Of a stretch of 64,000 bases of DNA, positions 44,311 to 64,000 are shown piece by piece. Positions within the stretch are counted from its first letter, which is position 1. Each line of letters begins with the position of its first letter. The stretch comes from Metridium senile (Eukaryota > Cnidaria > Anthozoa > Actiniaria > Metridiidae): assembly GCA_949775045.1 (NCBI GenBank), contig OX459102.1, positions 15,422,772 to 15,486,771 of the forward strand, written 5' to 3'. A program made the translations under genes and the position numbers. Under the pieces are notes generated by a model, which ran no database searches, was not told the origin of the DNA, and saw only the letters and a program-made list of their open reading frames with translations.

Positions 44311-44677
44311 CACTATTTTTATTAATAAATTGGAATGAATCAAATAGTATGGTATGTAAATACGTTGTAAAAGGTTGTTGGGAGAGATTTTCAGATGAAT
44401 AAAAAATGATTTGTTTTAAATGGGAAGATTTGATACACAAGGGGCCTCATGGCATGTGTAAGCTACAATATACACCTATTTCAATAATCGTTGTCACAGG
44501 CGATTAAGGTACAGTATACACTCTGAAGTCTCAGAAGCCTGCAAAGAATTTCGGTAACTTGAAATACTGTATTAAATTAAATATAAATTGTTGGTTTATT
44601 ACGCGTTTTTTTTTTTTCAATAAATATTTGTTTCATCATCTACTACTGCAACTACTAGTTGCTGCCAGCTGGTCATA

Positions 44678-46142
44678 GAGTGCTTACACTATGTCCATGA
44701 AATAGAATCTAAATAGTTCCTACCTAATAGTTTTTATTTAGTGACTATCAGTCACTATCATTCAACTGGAACAGCTTTAGTAACAATGCACAAGGGAAAT
44801 CAAATACTCAAAACCATAGAAAGTTAATACTTTATTCATTGTGTATTGTTACTAAAGCTGTTCCAGTTGAGTGATAGTGACTAATAGTCACTAAATAAAA
44901 ACTATTAGTTAGTAACTATTTAGATTTTATTTCATGGACATAGTGTAACCCTTGTGAACTGGATTCCAAGCTTCCTTGGAATTCCTAGGAATTCTTAGGA
45001 ATTCCTAGGAATTCCAAGAAATTCCAAGTGATGCAAATAAGCTTACCAGATATACCTTGGAATTTTTTGGAATGGCTTGGAATACAAACAACAGTTTTTG
45101 GAATTCCTAGGAATTCCTAGGAATTCCAAATAATACACTATTAGCTACTTGGAATTTCTTGGAATAGTTTGGAATATCTATCAGTGAAATGACAAAGGAA
45201 TGTAGCACCTCATTGACCAACCCATAGTTGGAATGTGTCTCAGAAAAACTTCTTTGTGATTGGCTAAAAGGTTTGCTAGCTCACATGATTTGAATATGAT
45301 ATGTTACAACAGCCATTCAGTGCTTTGACTTTGACTTAGAAGGTTTATAACAGACTTTAGCATGGATAATGGATCTTTCTGCCTTGAAACTTCATGAGAA
45401 TGACATGGACAATGTATCAATAAGTTACCTGTGTTAAACTAGCAATGATCCCATAGAAATTAGCTTTGTTTGAGGTAAGAAACATTAAGAATGAGCTATA
45501 TGTTACAATGATTAGCTGCTTGGCTCCCACTTGGCCATGTTATGAAGCAATTCAAAAGATTTCTATACAATAACTATACCTTAGGTAACCTGTAGAAATT
45601 AATTGCTTGATTTATCAACACTAGTTGGTCTTATAATAAGTAACAGTACTCTGAGCAGTATGTATTAAACTGATCATTGATTGATAATTACTGCCTAGTA
45701 ATTTACTCTTGCTGTTCAAAATACATTCAATTACTAGCTTAAGTAGGATTATTCAATTCTATGCTCAAAATAATCATATCATGAGCTTTCATAGTTCTCA
45801 CCCTTGTCTGACATACTCTATATTGATAACCAGATATAAACTTGTGTCTTTAATACATAAAGACTATATAAAATTCTCGATTATTCCCAGAAATTCCAAA
45901 CTAATATAAAATTTCTACTGCACGCAAATACAAGCTTGGAATTCCTAGGAATTCCTAGGAATTCTAACAAAACTTGGAATTCCTAGGAATTCCTAGGAAT
46001 TCAATGTCCCAATTACCGTGAAAATTCACACATAAATTCCTAGGAATTCCTAGGAATTCATGGGAATAAAATCCTAGGAATTCCTAGGAAATTCCTAGGA
46101 ATTCCTAGGAATTTCCAAGCTTTTTTCACAAGGGAAGCACTC
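44678..46142. mobile_element. MITE family B inside family A, itself interrupted
   Basis: Ends GAGTGCTTACACTATGTCCA and, split by the insertion, CATGGACATAGTGTAA / AAGCACTC. TA flanks in the host element. Inside, GTTACTAAAGCTGTTCCAGT-type arms face each other (44764 and 44850), so the intact form was about 277 bp. Confidence 0.9.
44949..46134. mobile_element. Element C inside B: AATTCCTAGG palindrome arrays
   Basis: Ends CCCTTGTGAA and TTCACAAGGG, AA doubled at the insertion point. Both subterminal zones (44965-45180; 45930-46115) are clusters of the 10-base palindrome TTCCTAGGAA. The 750-bp core has no long ORF. Confidence 0.88.
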
Positions 46143-46243
46143 TATAACACAAACACACACATGCAAAAATATGCTATGAATAAATCGAGAAGAAAAGAAA
46201 ATACTGACGTCCTTTGCAGGCTTCAGAGTGTGGATTGTAACTT

Positions 46244-46380
46244 TGAGACCGAGTGATTATTTTGATTTGTCTGCATATATAATTATAATACGCCTATTTC
46301 AAAAATCGTTGACAACGATTTTTGAAATAGGCGTATTATAATTATATATGCAGACAAATCAAAATAATCACTCGGTCTCA
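46244..46380. repeat. Perfect 137-bp palindrome at the right end of MITE A
   Basis: Two 68-base arms with a single central base (46312). The arms consist of the family A right terminus plus about 45 bases of the flanking unique DNA, as an inverted copy. No mismatch by eye. Confidence 0.95.
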
Positions 46381-46456
46381 TTAGGGTAGGACTGATATGC
46401 TTGGATAAGGCATGTAAATTACAATGTTACAACAGGTGAAGATATTAAAAAATTGA

Positions 46457-55161
<8,705 letters not shown>

Positions 55162-55186
55162 ACATGTTAACACCCTTTGGGCTAGC

Positions 55187-55712
55187 TTTTACAGTGTATG
55201 CTCAAAAATATTACCACCATTAATGTATTTCACTTCATATAAGCCACTTATGAGTTCAAGCTTCAAGTTCATTTGGTAGTGAGAAAGCTTGTTTCTTGTG
55301 AGAATTACAGTGTAAGGTTCAAAAATATTACCACCATTAATGTATTTCACTTCATATAAGCCACTTATGAGTTCAAGCTTCAAGTTCATTTGGTAGTGAG
55401 AAAGCTTGTTTCTTGTGAGAATTACAGTGTAAGGTTCAAAAATATTACCACCATTAATGTATTTCACTTCATATAAGCCACTTATGAGTTCAAGCTTCAA
55501 GTTCATTTGGTAGTGAGAAACCTTGTTTCTTGTGAGAAACACTTTGGGCTTTTACAGTGTAAGGTTCAAAAATATTACCACCATTAATGTATTTCACTTC
55601 ATATAATGAGTTGAAATGCATTTGGTGTATATATATATATCTTCACTTCATATAAGCCACTTATGAGTTCAAGCTTCAAGTTCATTTTGGTAGTGAGAAA
55701 CCTTGCACCCAG
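55187..55712. repeat. 118-bp tandem repeat just after SLC35E3
   Basis: Three near-identical units (CAAAAATATTACCACCATTA, CACTTCATATAAGCCACTTA, CATTTGGTAGTGAGAAAGCT) and two degenerate ones. It begins about 25 bases after the stop codon, so it may form part of the 3' UTR. Confidence 0.93.
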
Positions 55713-56254
55713 AAGAAACTGTGTAATGTTAAAAGTGTTCATACGTTTGCTGTCTACCATTATGTAAAATATATATATTTCCAAGTGGTTTCAAAGTCAT
55801 TTGTGATGGAGTTCCAAAGTTACGGCACATGGTACAAATACTCAAGATTCTGGGATTGTTTACAGCCATCATGAATAATTAATATATAAGTACGAGATTA
55901 ATATTTCTGTCACTTTACTTTAGGAGAATTTACATGCATTCAACACAATTATTTTAAAAATAAAAATATATAAAATAATGTATAATGTTTGAATAAATTA
56001 TCATGCTATAGGACTAAGACAAATAAAGTTGTAACAAAGTATCATTTGCAGTATTTGATATTTTCTGGTTGCATGATATATTCCAGACCAGTTTTTATGG
56101 AATGACACTTTTGAAACAAATTTATTAAAAGCACCTCACTTGATAATTGAATTGAGAACATCTGGTTGGGATGGGAAAGGAACTTAAAAGTAAAACAATA
56201 ATGCTTATAATTAAGTCTCTCCGCCACCCCTACCCTACCTTCTTTCTCAATTCA

Positions 56255-56640
56255 GGTACCAAAGGGGGGTTAAATCCCGCAATACTGCAAAAATTCTTTA
56301 AAAATCCCGCATTACCGCAAAAAAATATCCAAAATACCGCATACCACACAACATTTAATTAAAATCAAAGGTCATTATACGTTTTTGGTTTTTTCACCAT
56401 CCATATATACCCAAAAAAATACAAAGGCAAAAAACAAAAACCGTTAATATCGCATACCACAGGAATTCTAAATCCCGCATTACCGCTAGATTTTGCTTAT
56501 TTCACCGAAATACCGCTTAAAAAAAGGATAAATAACGCAGGTATCCTAAATCCTAAATTTAAAAAAAAAAATTCCTTTTACCGCAATATCGCATTAAAAA
56601 ATGGCCAATACCGCAAACCCCAATTTCCCCCTCATTATAA
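56255..56640. repeat. ATCCCGCA / TACCGCA degenerate repeat
   Basis: Some fifteen occurrences of ACCGCA, CCCGCA and AATACCGC in 380 bp, with poly-A between. Origin unclear. Confidence 0.7.
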
Positions 56641-56676
56641 AATTCGCGTGTAAACACACTAGTCAATAATTCTCAG

Positions 56677-56873
56677 ACCCCGTCTACACGGATCCGGATA
56701 CTTTTGAAACCGCATACTTTTTGATGCGAATCGGCCTATCGTCTACACGAATCCATTGAATCCGGTCACCGAAACCGCATACTTTTACTTGAATCCTCTG
56801 GATACGCGGATTCGTGTGGACGCAAATATTTGTATGCGGTTTCAGCCGGATCGGATTCGTGTAGACGAGGCCT
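56677..56873. mobile_element. Foldback MITE, CCCGTCTACACGGATCCGGA ends
   Basis: CCGTCTACACGGATCCGGAT faces ATCGGATTCGTGTAGACGAG. TTTTGAAACCGCATAC and GTATGCGGTTTCA mirror inside, with a repeat of CGTCTACACGAATCC in the middle. Confidence 0.87.
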
Positions 56874-57276
56874 CAATCAAATAGTACACACACTAGTTCT
56901 AGAATTAAAAGTGTGCAACATAAATACCACTTAATACTGCTAAATTATGCAAATTCTTTTGTTCTCTATTGTTTAATCAACACTATTTAGTGGTAAATCA
57001 GGTGGTAAATAGTACAAAGTATTGCACACTTTTAGTGTTTGTACTCTATCAATCACGTGACTATTCTTAAAAACTTTAGTGCTTGACTGAAGGGCAAGTA
57101 ACTTCACTTGGTATTGTAAAGAAACTTCTATCTTGTCTCTTCGTTTTCAAATGCTACATCCAAACACTAAGCAAAAACCCTGCATTTTTAGATGTTAATA
57201 AACTATAACAACAGTTGTTTGTAGGTGAACTCACAGGCAGCCCAAGCAATTCACTTTAAATTACAGTAGAGATATA

Positions 57277-60086
57277 GTCCAGTCAATCTACGGATTTTTT
57301 TGGGTCCAGTCCAAACAAATTGCAATAGAATTTTTCTCACTGTAGTTATGTTAGGATAGGTGTCCTAAACAACATACTAAAAATCCCAAAAAATCCCATC
57401 GGTGGAACATCCTCAAAAATCGAATTAAAGATTTCATCATTTCACCACAGGGAACCCGCAATTTGAAAAAATATGACCAAGCTGTTAAATTTTGTCAAAT
57501 ATGAAATGATAGAAATATTTCCATTACATTATGATAGAATAGTGTTTCTGTACAGATGTTTTCAATTTCCAATCAAATAGGTTGAAGAAATATGATAAAA
57601 ATCAATATATAGAATACTTCTCACCACAGGAATCCCGCATCTCAAAACTGAAATTTTAAAATTTTCGAAAAAATTTCTGAAGGAATTTCACTAGAGAAGT
57701 GAATATAAAAATCACTAATAGAGTTTTGTTTCATTGTGAATTCAGAACAAAAATGTTTATTCATAATGTGTGAAGTATTTATACCTATACTAATACCCTG
57801 GTCACCAGAGGCTTGCCTAACTTTCTCCCTGACACGTATTTTGAGCTGCGAAGCAGCAAGACTTGTTTATTTTCATTTTTGTTAATGGGTCGTTACAAAG
57901 GACATTTTCTCGTAATTGATCCCGATTTTGTACACAAAAAGTTATATTAGATCCTGGCCTGCTCCCAAAGCCTCGCGCATTTTGATCCCTGACCCATGAA
58001 TTTATTCATATGATCCCGATCCCTCTTCTGTGATCCCCGATTCAAGCTGATTCTGACTATATGTGATTCCTGATCCTAGGCATGTGATCCCTGATTCCAC
58101 ATCCCTCGTCACGACCTTGAGATTGAATGTTATAATTTAACTAATGAGATACGCTGTAGTACATTTGTACATATGCTAAGCGGCAAGACGATTGAACATA
58201 CTATATAAAGAGGCCATTTGCAATGGGATTCAGCATTATTTCTGTCAGTTCTCTACCAAGCATCAGTCTATCAGCAGTATTCACACTGCGCATTAGAATA
58301 CTGGTTCTATTTTTAATCCGTCAAAGCTTGGCATAGCAGCAGGCGCGTCTAACAAGGTTTGATTCGTATATAGAAAGGATCGATAAACTCCATCATCTGT
58401 ATTTAAATGTACCGACGGCACGTTTACAGTATGAGTGGTTTCCTGTTGCACTAACTGTGACTACCGAACTAAGTGGTTTCTATATCTTCTAAGTGGCTGC
58501 GATTGCTGGTCACTTTTTCCACCTGTGAATTGCGCTATTTTAGACATTTCATGAATAAAGCACTTCTTGAATTTTCAGGGTTTTTTTCATCTGATGAGTG
58601 TAAATAGAAACCAATTGTCGCACCTCACTATCTACAACCTCTTCTGGCATTTGCTTGCTCTTCTAAAGGCCCGTCTACACTACCCCGGATAAATTTGAAA
58701 ATGGAGCTTTACTTATTTATGGTAACACTGCTTCTTGAATACCATGCCGTTTGTTATAAAAGTCCATGAGGTTGCTAGTGGCTGTATTTAAGTACGAGGC
58801 CTTATTTACTAGCAACCTTTTTACATACCTACCGCAAAGTCGATCTAAATGCTAGAATTGTAAGCCATGTCCACACCGCCATGAGCTCAGTGCCCTACTC
58901 TTAGTCAAACAGTTGTGTGTGGTGTGTGGAGAGACGGGACTTCTGGTTTTACATCCTTATCGTGAAAAAGACGTGAAAGTCTAACTATTTGCAAATGCCG
59001 ATTTACAAAGGCATCACCTTCTTCTCAACTATTTTAAGACCCTGAGTATTGGTCTGGCCGAGACGCGAATCCCACACTTCCAGCGCATGATAGCCCAGCA
59101 CTTGTCCAACTATACCAACTGGTTGGCCAACCTTTAACCCCACACTAGTGCGTTTTCGTTTGGACCCGTTTTCGTTTGATTTGAAAACGCATCGATCGCG
59201 TCCACACTACCGTTTTGCTCCGTTTTCGACTGTCCATACTAATACGCTCAAAAACGATCGAAACGATGGTGTTGCGTAAGTTTGACAACATGCACATGCT
59301 AATGTGGTACATTTGACGTAAGCGTTTTCATTTCGATACGTTTTCGACCGTTCACACTAATACGATATGTATGCGTTTTCATTTTGATCCACTTTCAAGA
59401 GCGTTTTCAAATCGATGCGGTTTCGATGATACGCTTAGCGTATTAGTGTGGACGGAAAGCCTAAACGGATCAAAATGTATGTGTTTTCAAACTAAAACGC
59501 ACTAGTGTGGACGTCAACGGGACCTAAAACGGCAAACTTGCTAAACCAAGAAAAAGACTATAATGTGATGCAGGCTATAGTGAAGCGGGTATAAATACTT
59601 CACACATTATGAATAAACATTTTTGTTCTGAATTCACAACAAAACAAAACTATAATAGTGATTTTTATCTTCACTTCTCTAGTGAAATTCCTTCAGAAAT
59701 TTTTTCGGAAATTTTAAAATTTCAGTTTTGAGATGCGGGATCCCTGTGGTGAGAAGTATTCTATATATTGATTTTTATCATGTTACTTCAACGAATTTGA
59801 TTGGAAATTGAAAATATCTGTACAGAAACACTATTCTATCATAATGTAATGGAAATCTTTCTATTTTTTCATATTTGACAAAATTTAATAGCTTGATCAA
59901 TTTTTTTCCAATTGTGGGGTCCCTGTGGTGAAATGATGAAATCTTAAATTCAATTTTTGAGGATGTTCCACCGAAGGGATTTTTTGGGATTTTTAGTATG
60001 TTGTTTAGGACACCTATCCTAACATAATTACAGTGAGAAAAATTCTATTGCAATTTGTTTGGACTCAAACCACAGATTGACTGGAC
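57277..60086. mobile_element. 2.8-kb element with about 500-bp inverted arms
   Basis: GTCCAGTCAATCTACGGATT at 57277 and its complement ending AGATTGACTGGAC at 60086, TA flanks. Arms 57277-57785 and 59588-60086 are close complements (e.g. GGAACATCCTCAAAAATCGA; CTCTAGTGAAATTCCTTCAG). The inner 1.8 kb has no long ORF and hosts another MITE at 59143-59516. Non-autonomous. Confidence 0.9.
59143..59516. mobile_element. MITE nested in the 2.8-kb element
   Basis: CACACTAGTGCGTTTTCGTT faces CAAACTAAAACGCACTAGTG, then TGGACG. CGTTTTCAAATCGATGCG-type words recur. Clear nesting. Confidence 0.82.
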
Positions 60087-60780
60087 TAATATGTGAGGAA
60101 AAAATTAATACTTTTTATTGTAATAAATTTGAACATATTTTAATCTTGTGTTGTTGTTAAACTTATTTGGTGTCATTCTGGGTGGTTTTTGAACGTTTTA
60201 GAGCAATTTTTCTTAATGTTTGCCCACCTGTACATAAAAATGGGAAGGCTGCATGGTCACTCGAGATATCCATCGCTTGTCTTCGATGGTCGAAAAAATC
60301 ATGTTTAATCCTTCCTTTGCCTTCAAAATCCCCTCAGCACCATAGATTAATGATCCTTCTGTCCAGAAAACAGCAAAATGTTCATGGATCTCGAGTCAGA
60401 CCTCACGAAATCATAGATATTGAGCGATTTTCAACGACAATTTTCCTTCAGATGATCTGTGACCAACGCTTGATGGACACCGATAACTTCTGATTGGACG
60501 ACTGGTTACCATGGAATAGAGTCGTCCAATCAGATTGAGTTTTACAAAATTGTCGGAGCGGGCCTGGGTCGTAGGGCCCAGGCCCGCTCTGAAAATCAGG
60601 CAAAGTTTTTTAATATCGATCGTCTGTACCGTGGTAGCGACTACTCCATGGCGTTGACTACCTTTGACGTCACCAGGATTGTATGGCCAATCAAATCACT
60701 CGTTATAAAGCAAGTGCTCAACCAGGAAACTGGTGACCAAAAGCCCGTGGCAAAGCGGACCTATGTATTAGATAGTTACT
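60087..60780. other. No recognisable gene
   Basis: A 108-codon frame (60167-60493, starting TTG) matches no family I know and lies between repeats. Two short hairpins occur: GATTGGACGACT / AGTCGTCCAATC (60492-60533) and AGCGGGCCTGGG / CCCAGGCCCGCT (60554-60588). Confidence 0.5.
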
Positions 60781-60783
60781 GAG

Positions 60784-60873
60784 GCCGGCAGCAATATTAG
60801 ATATATTGCAGTCAGCTGAGGGCGCAGCCCGAAGCTGACTGCAATATATCTAATATTGCTAGCCGGCCGAAGT
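60784..60873. mobile_element. Foldback, AGCAATATTAGATATATTGC arms
   Basis: CCGGCAGCAATATTAGATAT and ATATCTAATATTGCTAGCCGG face each other around GAGGGCGCAGCCC; arms about 40 bp. Confidence 0.85.
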
Positions 60874-60888
60874 GACTATCGTATATAG

Positions 60889-62397
60889 TTACTATTCACC
60901 ACCCTGCCCCATTGTTTTCTCTCTTGCACAGTAATCGGCGGTTTCTTGTGTTTTTGAATATAATAAAAATAGGCTTACCAAACTTTCACGCTGGGTTGGC
61001 AGTGTACTGAAATCGGCGTTTTTAAGCGTGATTTTGAATAACTTTTTATAGTTAGGTCCGATCAACTTCAAATTTTATATGTGAAGAGTACACACCCAAA
61101 GAAAATAATTCTTCTTTTCACTTTTACAAATGTTACGATTTTTGGCGGGAAAATAACGTCATCAATTTTAGAGGAAAATCTAAAATGAGGGTAATGCAAA
61201 ATTTTAAAATGCGCATTTGAAAGAACTCATTGAGATACGTTCAAAACCGAAGAGATAATAGTCAAAGTCAAATTTAATCTAAAGTTATAATTTTTTGAAT
61301 GTAAAATAGAAAACATTTCTAAACTTCAAAAATCATATATTTTGATTAAATTTGACTTTGACTGTTATCTCTTCGGTTTTGAACATATCTCAATGAGTTC
61401 TTTCAAATGCGCATTTTAAAATTTTGCATAACCCTCTATTTCAATTTCCCACTAAAATTGGTGACGTCATTTTCCCGCCAAAAATCGTAACATTTGTAAA
61501 AGTGAAAAGAAGAAAATTTTTCTTTTGGTGTTTACTTTTCACATGTAAAACTTCAAGTTGATCGGACTTAACTATAAATCATTTTGTTTTTTACTCGACA
61601 AGGGACTGGAACCAATATTATGTTAGTACTCTGCTGAATGCAAGGCATTGTGGGCACAACTTAAACTTGTCAAGGAAAACTTGTTCATCATCTACACGAG
61701 CAAGGAAACCTTGTCAATATAAAATTGTCAAGGAAATCTTGCTGATCGTCTACACGAGCAATGAAAATTGTCAAGGATACTTGTCAAGGAAAAATTGCTC
61801 GTGTCAACGCCGCTTAATTAGTTATAATATTATCAGCCAATGAAAATGTAATAATCATTCAATAGCCTGTCCCATTATTGTTCTCTTTGTTGCATAATAA
61901 TCAGCGGTTTCTTGTCTCTTTGAATATAATAACAATAGGCTTACCAAACTCTAATTAGTTATAATTTCATCAATTCTATTTAGAGGAATGCTAATGAACT
62001 TGATGACATTAAACGTGTTTTTGTTGCAAGTTTTCCATCGGTTGCCTGGGTAGCATAATGGCTTAAAGCGCGGATACAGCAATGCAGAAGGTCTCGGTTC
62101 GAATCCTGGCATTGGTACTCAAAGTCTTTTTTCACCAAAAATCGCTATCTAGTAAATTATTTAATGAATTATAAGTCTGATGATGCTTACTAGAATGGAA
62201 ATTATTAGTTATACACACTTAACAAAACACACTGCAATATGTTTGATATTGCAGAGTGCGAACTGCAATATGTTTGATATTGCAGAGTGCGAACTGCAAC
62301 ATAACTAAATATCTTTGCTTTCAGACGCGGGTACTCAGCAATCAGTGATTTAGTGCAGAGAGAGAACAATGGGGTAGGGTGGTGAATAGTAACTATA
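60889..62397. mobile_element. 1.5-kb inverted-repeat element with inner foldback
   Basis: TAGTTACTATTCACCACCCT at 60891 and AGGGTGGTGAATAGTAACTA ending about 62396; CCCCATTGTT and AACAATGGGG inside. The TTTCTTGTSTYTTTGAATAT block of the left end is repeated at 61916. An inner foldback at 61050-61580 (CATTGAGATACGTTCAAAAC against GTTTTGAACATATCTCAATG) has arms over 200 bp. Confidence 0.82.
62044..62118 (+). ncRNA. tRNA-like sequence (SINE head or pseudo-tRNA)
   Basis: GGTAGCATAATGG (box A-like) and GGTTCGAATCC (exact box B, 62096) are spaced as in a tRNA. The T-arm has one mispair and I cannot draw a sound anticodon arm, so this is probably a tRNA-derived repeat, not a working tRNA. Confidence 0.5.
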
Positions 62398-62593
62398 ACC
62401 AAAATAAAACACTCAGGAGAGGAGAAAGGAATAACACGAATATTATTTTCCGCCATTTTGAAATATCAACGAACTTGTTGATTGTCTACCTCAAGTTCCT
62501 CGTCTACTACGAATAGCCTTCTAGCAGGGAATTGACAGAAAGTAAAGAAGAACCTGATAAGTAAGTAAATGAACACTTTGGATACTACAAACC

Positions 62594-62692
62594 ACTCACA
62601 AAAAGTAAGTTATATATTTTTGTATTGTTTAATTGTTCGTCCACGGTGGCCGACGAACAAACTATACAAAAATACATACTTTTTGTAAGTTT
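62594..62692. mobile_element. Small foldback, CAAAAAGTAAGTTATATATT arms
   Basis: CAAAAAGTAAGTTATATATT with TTGTATTGTTTAATTGTTCGTC faces GACGAACAAACTATACAAAA with ATACATACTTTTTG around CACGGTGGCC. Confidence 0.8.
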
Positions 62693-62699
62693 TTTTTGT

Positions 62700-64000
62700 C
62701 CGTTAACCGTTTAGGAGCTACAATGATTCGTAATTATAATCTTTTTCCTTCCTATTTCTTGAAGTCAGTACTTGATTTTTATTAATTTTGTGTTTATTGC
62801 ACTTACCAATCGATCGTGCTGAATAATTTGGTACCGTTTAGAAACGATTATAATTTAAGCCGAAGCCGTGCAGTGAATTGTATATTGCATTGATACAGAT
62901 AATAATGGTTTGAACATTCGCTCATAGAAGTATATCAACTATATATAAATATATTAATCGATTCAAAAACATAAATCGAGTTTCACATCCACATGTTTAT
63001 GACCCACATGTCTATGACACTTATGGATCAACGTGAGAAGCAATTCAACTATTTAAATGAAAAAACCTTGATCCAACAGTTTTTTTTATTAAATTCACAC
63101 GAGTATAATAATAATAATCCTTATTCGTCTATTTTTTTTGTCATGCAATTTAATACAATGTATATAAAGCTAATTATATATGGCATGAAAATCTCAGCAA
63201 GTCTTTAAAGACTTTTCTAGTAGATTTCCTTCTTGTTTTATATATATACATTTTTTTTTTTGCTACGTTATTATTATAATAAAATAACCGATGTAGAATA
63301 ATTATTTGGAATAAATGATAATATAAGTAGAGCTCTATACTTACAATATATGTAGAATGATTTGCTTATGGCTTTTAGAAAGTAGTTAAGGAAATTACAA
63401 TATAAATTATCAGGAGCTAATTATAACATGTTCAGTAATGACTTTACCTATATCTTAAATAACGAATGCTTTTGAAAGGTATAAGAAATACAAGTTTAAT
63501 TAACATAGGAGTCAAATAGTTATTCAACTGATTTAGTTAGGAAAAATTGAGAAAAAGTTATGTGGTGTCCTATCCATGAGATTATACAGTCAAGATGTAT
63601 TCAAATCATTACGTACTAGAGCGATTTCATACAATGCATTTTAGTATGCTAATAAGTAAAATAACATGCTAATTTATGAATTTCGCACGGGTGACCACAC
63701 ATATTTATCACAAATTGCTTGCATGAATTTTATGGCAATCTTGTCAAAAATTAAGAATCAATGTATCAGAACCGGCTGTTGTATGAGAATGAATATTTAA
63801 AGAGATTTTGCTCACTAATCAGATAGAATGAAATAACAAGATTACTATATTTGTGTATGCTTAATGTGTTTGCCCCAGCTGGAAGCTCATTATCATGTTA
63901 TTATAACTAGCCTAACTGACGTTTAGTGAGTGCTGCCGAATATACATTTGTGTTTGTAAGAAATGAATTTGAAAGTTCGCATCATTGAAACAACCTGACA
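62700..64000. other. AT-rich sequence without recognisable features
   Basis: Only short open frames; nothing resembling a splice-linked exon or repeat element was seen. Confidence 0.6.

Larger units (their letters stand above)
44473..46333. mobile_element. MITE family A copy carrying two nested insertions
   Basis: Ends CACCTATTTCAATAATCGTT at 44473 and ACAACGATTTTTGAAATAGG (then CG) at 46333, TA flanks. Unoccupied sequence is the same as the copy at 9106-9383 (GCCTGCAAAG, GTTTCATCATCTAC, ATAACACAAA, AAATATGCTATGAAT, TTCAGAGTGTGGA). Interrupted by the element at 44678-46142. Confidence 0.9.

Noticed and set aside
60167..60493. 108-codon ORF
   Set aside because: It starts with TTG, matches no family I know, has no splice partners and lies between repeats.
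62044..62118. Functional tRNA gene
   Set aside because: Box A and B are present, but the T-arm has a mispair and no sound anticodon arm could be drawn.

Overview
The window is metazoan genomic DNA. It is AT-rich, its genes are split by many canonical GT-AG introns, and intergenic and intronic DNA is packed with microsatellites, minisatellites and foldback (MITE-like) DNA transposons. Tandem divergent class A GPCRs, a multi-CUB/discoidin surface protein and highly conserved WASHC4 and SLC35E3 orthologues suggest an early-branching marine animal, most likely a cnidarian. That placement is inference; nothing here fixes the species. No bacterial, viral or CRISPR-type content was seen.

Layout. 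(1) 1-7,100, minus strand: three tandem two-exon rhodopsin-like GPCR paralogues. Each has a separate signal-peptide exon. One intron has ballooned by a 109-copy AAGGAC hexamer. (2) 7,100-20,600, plus strand: at least 15 exons of a surface protein, CUB-CUB-CUB-F5/8C-CUB-CUB with a GPI-type tail. Every domain boundary is a phase-1 intron. The first (signal peptide) exon was not found. (3) 22,003-44,187, plus strand: a complete 36-exon WASHC4 (SWIP) gene, 1,167 codons, reconstructed exon by exon with phases that agree throughout. (4) 44,470-46,380: a three-deep nest of inverted-repeat elements ending in a perfect 137-bp palindrome. (5) 46,613-55,161, plus strand: a complete 6-exon SLC35E3 gene whose third intron holds a 3.2-kb terminal-inverted-repeat element. 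(6) 55,190-64,000: no recognisable host gene. It holds a 118-bp tandem repeat, a 2.8-kb element with about 500-bp inverted arms, a 1.5-kb inverted-repeat element, smaller foldbacks and a tRNA-like sequence.

The genes do not form a pathway. The GPCRs and the CUB/discoidin protein are extracellular signalling or adhesion proteins, WASHC4 is an endosomal actin-nucleation scaffold, and SLC35E3 is a Golgi-type transporter. I found no convincing new multi-gene system. The strongest novelties are structural: repeat birth inside a duplicated intron, a 0.88-kb (CCTG)n intronic array, nested transposons with a de novo palindrome, a GC-AG intron, and duplicated fragments that recreate splice sites and start codons next to the real ones.
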